This document shows positions 61,199 to 64,000 of a stretch of DNA of 64,000 bases, in pieces. The stretch is taken from the NCBI GenBank assembly GCA_029719485.1, contig CP120722.1:2108001-2172000 (forward strand). Direction: 5' to 3'. The translations under genes and the position numbers were made by a program. Below the pieces are notes generated by a model, which did not search any database, was not told where the DNA came from, and saw nothing but the letters and a program-made list of their open reading frames with translations. Within the stretch, counting starts at the first letter, position 1. Each line of letters starts with the position of its first letter. The DNA is from Kiritimatiellota bacterium B12222 (GTDB lineage: Bacteria; Verrucomicrobiota; Kiritimatiellia; SS1-B-03-39; UBA6053).

Positions 61199-63112
61199 AT
61201 GAAATATACATGGTTCGCATTATGGGTTTGGAGCGTGATGGCGCTGGGATGGACGCAAGAGCTGTCGGGAGCGCCGGAAGGCAAAGCCGAGACCTTGCTG
61301 AGAATTTCAGGCTTTGTGTTAGAGGGGGATTTCATCGGAGGGGAAGGCTACGTGACGGAGGCGTTGTCTGATCCCTCTTGGTTGCCTGAAGGGCGGCAGG
61401 AGATGGAACGTATTCGTGATGCCTTGAAAGACGCGAGCCAATTGAATGTTTATGTTATGGCGGGGCTAGAGGCCTTTCGCAGACAAAATATTCAGTATCA
61501 GGGATCTGATGGGCTACGCGAAGGGATGTTGATTGCCCTGAATCCTCCCGACCAAGTAACGGTCATGCGCACAGTTGCCGGAGGGGGGCGTATTAAAGAA
61601 AATTTTAGTTTAGATCAGTTTACGGTGTTCCAAAAGCTGAGTTTGGCGTCCACGATGCCTGAAATGGCCCGTGCATTGGTGGGAGTACGTGTGGCGTGGA
61701 TAAATAAACGATTTGATCATTTTCAAACCATGGCGGCGATGACGGGAGAGTTAAATGAGCCTTTGATCACAAAAGCGAAAGCGCTGGTGCAGGCGCAACG
61801 TCAAATACAGCAACAAGCTCAGGTCGCACAAGCGATCGCCGCCAATACAATTCCGCCACCGGTGCCTGCTCCGGAAGGAGGCTGGGAGAGTTTTCGCTCA
61901 GGCCAAGAAATCACCTGCGATGTGGTGAAGCCGATGCCTGATATGATTTTATTTAGTGAAAAAGTGACCAGTAAGGATGCATCGGGGGAGGGTTATGTGA
62001 AGGGGATGCGTTATAAACTCTATTTACCCGAAGGGTATAACGAAAATCCCGAGCTGTTTTATCCGGTGATCTTTATCGCGTCGCCAGGAGGCGGCGCGGG
62101 GCCTGGCAAGTTAAAGCGTCGGTATATGGAGGACGGATGGGTGGTGGTTGGTTTGGTTGATTCGAAAAACGGTAGTTTAAATTCACTCAATAACTTTATT
62201 GCGGCCCATGATGATGTGATGAAGCGGGTTCGGGTGTTGCCCGGGGCCAAATTTGCGACAGGATTTTCGGGAGGTGCGCGCATGACCTCACTTATGCCTG
62301 CGGCCCGACCAGGCTTTCGAGGATTAATTTGGCAAGGGGCGGCTGCGGCTTACGGGTTTGAAGAAGAGGGCTATGATAAAAATAATGACTTTTATAAAGA
62401 GTACCCGGAGGGGGTTGCGGTGGTGGCGGCGATTGGGGATAAAGATAGTAATTTCTTGGAAACCTATCGCGCCCGTATCTTACTCACCCCTGAGTGTCCT
62501 TTGCTTATTTTCGCCTTTGATGCCAAGCACAGTGGCGCGCCTGCTGATGTGTTGAACCGCTCCTTGGATTGGTTGGAAGTGGTGACTTTTCTGGATCCGC
62601 CCCGGCCACCGGCTGAGTTTGATTTCTTCATTCCGACGGGAACTGAAGAGACCCATCCCATGGCCTACAAGTGGTTTTTTATGCTCACGGCTGAGCGTGC
62701 GCGCAAGGGAAGTACTCCTTATATCCAATATTACCATTGGATGAGATTGCCCACGATTGCCCGCAATGGAAAAATTGAGCAAGACCCAGAGGTGCAGGCG
62801 GTCATGCAGGAAGCGCGGGTGGCCGCAGGTGAATTGGCGCAAAATCAAGAGGTGATGACGGAGAAGCAGGTTGATATGCTTTTTGCTGACTTCCAGAAAG
62901 AGCTGGACGCGTATGATGCAGGTATTGCCAAAAAGAAAGGCGATCCTTTTTTGTCAACCTATGAGCACCGTTACAATTCTAAAATCAGAAACTCAGGGGA
63001 AGCCGCGGTGCAGATAGGCAAAATGATTGTGGAAAAATATCCCCACACGCCTCAGGCGTATTTCTTGCAAAGTTACCTTTGGAGTTTGGAGAGCGAATTA
63101 GCCCGTTATTAG
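61199..63112 (+). CDS. Secreted alpha/beta-hydrolase-like protein
   Basis: The 637-residue product starts at the ATG at 61199 (a GTG at 61193 is an alternative) with a signal peptide (MKYTWFALWVWSVMALGWTQ). The N-terminal 220 residues are helical with Gln/Ala-rich stretches (QAQRQIQQQAQVAQAIAA). From about 250 an alpha/beta-hydrolase fold appears: YKLYLPEGYNENPELFYPVI, then ATGFSGGARMTSLMPAARPG (nucleophile Ser in GFSGG), and FDAKHSGAPAD as the candidate His block. The C-terminal tail has a TPR-like pattern (EAAVQIGKMIVEKYPHTPQA). It resembles esterase/poly-hydroxybutyrate depolymerase-like secreted enzymes. Its last 15 bp overlap the convergent pterin dehydratase gene. Confidence 0.7.
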   Translation: MKYTWFALWVWSVMALGWTQELSGAPEGKAETLLRISGFVLEGDFIGGEGYVTEALSDPSWLPEGRQEMERIRDALKDASQLNVYVMAGLEAFRRQNIQYQGSDGLREGMLIALNPPDQVTVMRTVAGGGRIKENFSLDQFTVFQKLSLASTMPEMARALVGVRVAWINKRFDHFQTMAAMTGELNEPLITKAKALVQAQRQIQQQAQVAQAIAANTIPPPVPAPEGGWESFRSGQEITCDVVKPMPDMILFSEKVTSKDASGEGYVKGMRYKLYLPEGYNENPELFYPVIFIASPGGGAGPGKLKRRYMEDGWVVVGLVDSKNGSLNSLNNFIAAHDDVMKRVRVLPGAKFATGFSGGARMTSLMPAARPGFRGLIWQGAAAAYGFEEEGYDKNNDFYKEYPEGVAVVAAIGDKDSNFLETYRARILLTPECPLLIFAFDAKHSGAPADVLNRSLDWLEVVTFLDPPRPPAEFDFFIPTGTEETHPMAYKWFFMLTAERARKGSTPYIQYYHWMRLPTIARNGKIEQDPEVQAVMQEARVAAGELAQNQEVMTEKQVDMLFADFQKELDAYDAGIAKKKGDPFLSTYEHRYNSKIRNSGEAAVQIGKMIVEKYPHTPQAYFLQSYLWSLESELARY

Positions 63113-63403
63113 ATTTTCAACCGCTTTGATGGCGGTGAAATCTTTGGCGGTGATGCCTCCCGCGGAATGGGTGCTGTAGGTGACCGTACATTTATTGTAG
63201 CTGACGGTCATGTCGGGGTGATGGTCTTGCTGATGGGCGATCCATGCGACGGCATTTGCAAAAGCCATGGTATGATAATAGTTTTTAAAGCTGAAGCTGC
63301 GGGAGATCGATTTTTCGTCGCTGGAGAGGGCCCATTGGGGTAAGGTCGCGTGTTCGGATGCAATGCGATCGGGAGAGAGGAGGGGGGAAGCGGGTGTATT
63401 CAT
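63098..63403 (-). CDS. Pterin-4a-carbinolamine dehydratase
   Basis: The frame opens at a TTG at 63439, but the ATG at 63403 is preferred, giving 101 residues, the family's usual size. The signature is SFKNYYHTMAFANAVAWIAH, then QQDHHPDMTVSYNKCTV, whose HHPD supplies the active-site histidines. It recycles the 4a-hydroxy-tetrahydropterin cofactor of aromatic amino acid hydroxylases and can act as a small dimer. No phenylalanine hydroxylase gene is in the window. Confidence 0.93.
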   Translation of the reverse strand: MNTPASPLLSPDRIASEHATLPQWALSSDEKSISRSFSFKNYYHTMAFANAVAWIAHQQDHHPDMTVSYNKCTVTYSTHSAGGITAKDFTAIKAVENLITG

Positions 63404-63525
63404 AGCCTGAATTGTACCCCTTTGAAGCTTGGCGTTCAAGGATGCAGCTCAAACAGGGTGTTTCGTGATTCCGTCTTCTGTTAACTTCGCATTGCATTTT
63501 GCGGAGCATTCGTTAGGTGAATCCC

Positions 63526-64000
63526 ATGTTTGACCCTGTATCCAATAAAATTGACTTTCCCCACAACGAAGAAGAAATGCTGGCTTTTTGGGAAGCCCAA
63601 GGCATTTTTCAAAAAAGTTTGGACCAACGTGCTGACGACGAAGAATTCGTTTTCTACGATGGACCTCCTTTTGCTACTGGTTTACCGCATTATGGCCATT
63701 TGTTAGCGGGAACGATTAAGGATATTGTGCCGCGCTATCAAACCATGCGTGGGAAGTATGTCGAACGTCGTTTTGGCTGGGATTGTCATGGTTTGCCGAT
63801 TGAAGCCCTGGCCCAGGATGCCTTGGGTCTTGCGGGAACTACTGCGATTGTGGAAGCGGGGGTTGATGTTTTCAATGAGAAGTGTCGCTCTATGGTGCAA
63901 ACCTACGTGAACGAATGGCGTAAAACCGTCACCCGCATGGGGCGTTGGGTCGACTTTGACAACGACTACAAAACCATGGATCCCGATTTTATGGAATCTA
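63526..64000 (+). CDS. ileS: Isoleucyl-tRNA synthetase, eukaryote-like type (N-terminal part)
   Basis: The reading frame from ATG at 63526 runs off the window after 158 codons. It begins [22 protein letters not shown], then [20 protein letters not shown] with the class I HIGH motif in the form HYGH, then [24 protein letters not shown] and FGWDCHGLP match the second, eukaryote-like IleRS lineage rather than the E. coli type, which I recall reading PYANGSIHIGH. The enzyme charges tRNA-Ile and is essential if it is the only copy. The start lies 123 bp from the divergent pterin dehydratase gene. Confidence 0.95.
   Translation, partial: MFDPVSNKIDFPHNEEEMLAFWEAQGIFQKSLDQRADDEEFVFYDGPPFATGLPHYGHLLAGTIKDIVPRYQTMRGKYVERRFGWDCHGLPIEALAQDALGLAGTTAIVEAGVDVFNEKCRSMVQTYVNEWRKTVTRMGRWVDFDNDYKTMDPDFMES

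Overview
The window looks like a chromosome segment of a marine, polysaccharide-degrading member of the PVC superphylum, most likely Verrucomicrobiota (Opitutia/Puniceicoccales-like). The grounds are eleven small secreted proteins with PEP-CTERM tails in 18 kb, two sulfatases, a GH130 phosphorylase, a sialate-O-acetylesterase-type SGNH enzyme, a toroid lyase-like protein, and weak or absent Shine-Dalgarno sequences at many starts. The lineage is inferred from gene content only; there is no rRNA gene in the window and I found no tRNA gene.

Layout. 1-4.8 kb: a truncated parallel beta-helix protein, a DEAD-box RNA helicase with a DbpA-type tail, a ribitol dehydrogenase-like SDR and a short CvfB-like protein. 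5-9.9 kb: a translationally coupled envelope operon (RND/MMPL pump, LolA-like periplasmic protein, outer-membrane barrel). 10.4-12 kb: a lipoprotein and a SphA-like outer-membrane protein with clear terminators. 12.2-19.3 kb: a broken DUF3604 gene, two sulfatases and a divergent AraC regulator. 19.6-38.4 kb: the PEP-CTERM region, where eleven PEP-CTERM genes on both strands alternate with GH130, lyase-like and SASA esterase genes, plus a 0.66-kb duplication carrying a microhomology deletion. 36.8-46.4 kb: an accessory region with inverted REP pairs, nested palindromes, a RAYT transposase with 25-bp terminal inverted repeats, and an AT-rich stretch (Sll1717-type P-loop ATPase, DUF4238 protein, SEC-C protein). 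It ends in a diverged second copy of the purL 3' end right beside purL. 46.4-64 kb: dense housekeeping DNA with many 4-nt start/stop overlaps: purL; fabF-pyrD-deacetylase-GT39-like-nth; kdgK-eda-avtA-GT2; a secreted alpha/beta hydrolase-like protein; a pterin dehydratase; and the start of a eukaryote-like ileS.

How the genes work together. Secreted sulfatases, lyase-like and esterase enzymes would strip and cut algal glycans. GH130 acts in the cytoplasm on mannosyl-glucose-type oligosaccharides. KDG kinase and KDPG aldolase funnel unsaturated uronates or ketodeoxy sugars to pyruvate, and AvtA next door consumes pyruvate. The PEP-CTERM proteins need an exosortase, which is not in this window. 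The least explained material is the REP/RAYT system and the purL-tail repeats next to it, because these look recently active and are interleaved with possible defence genes.
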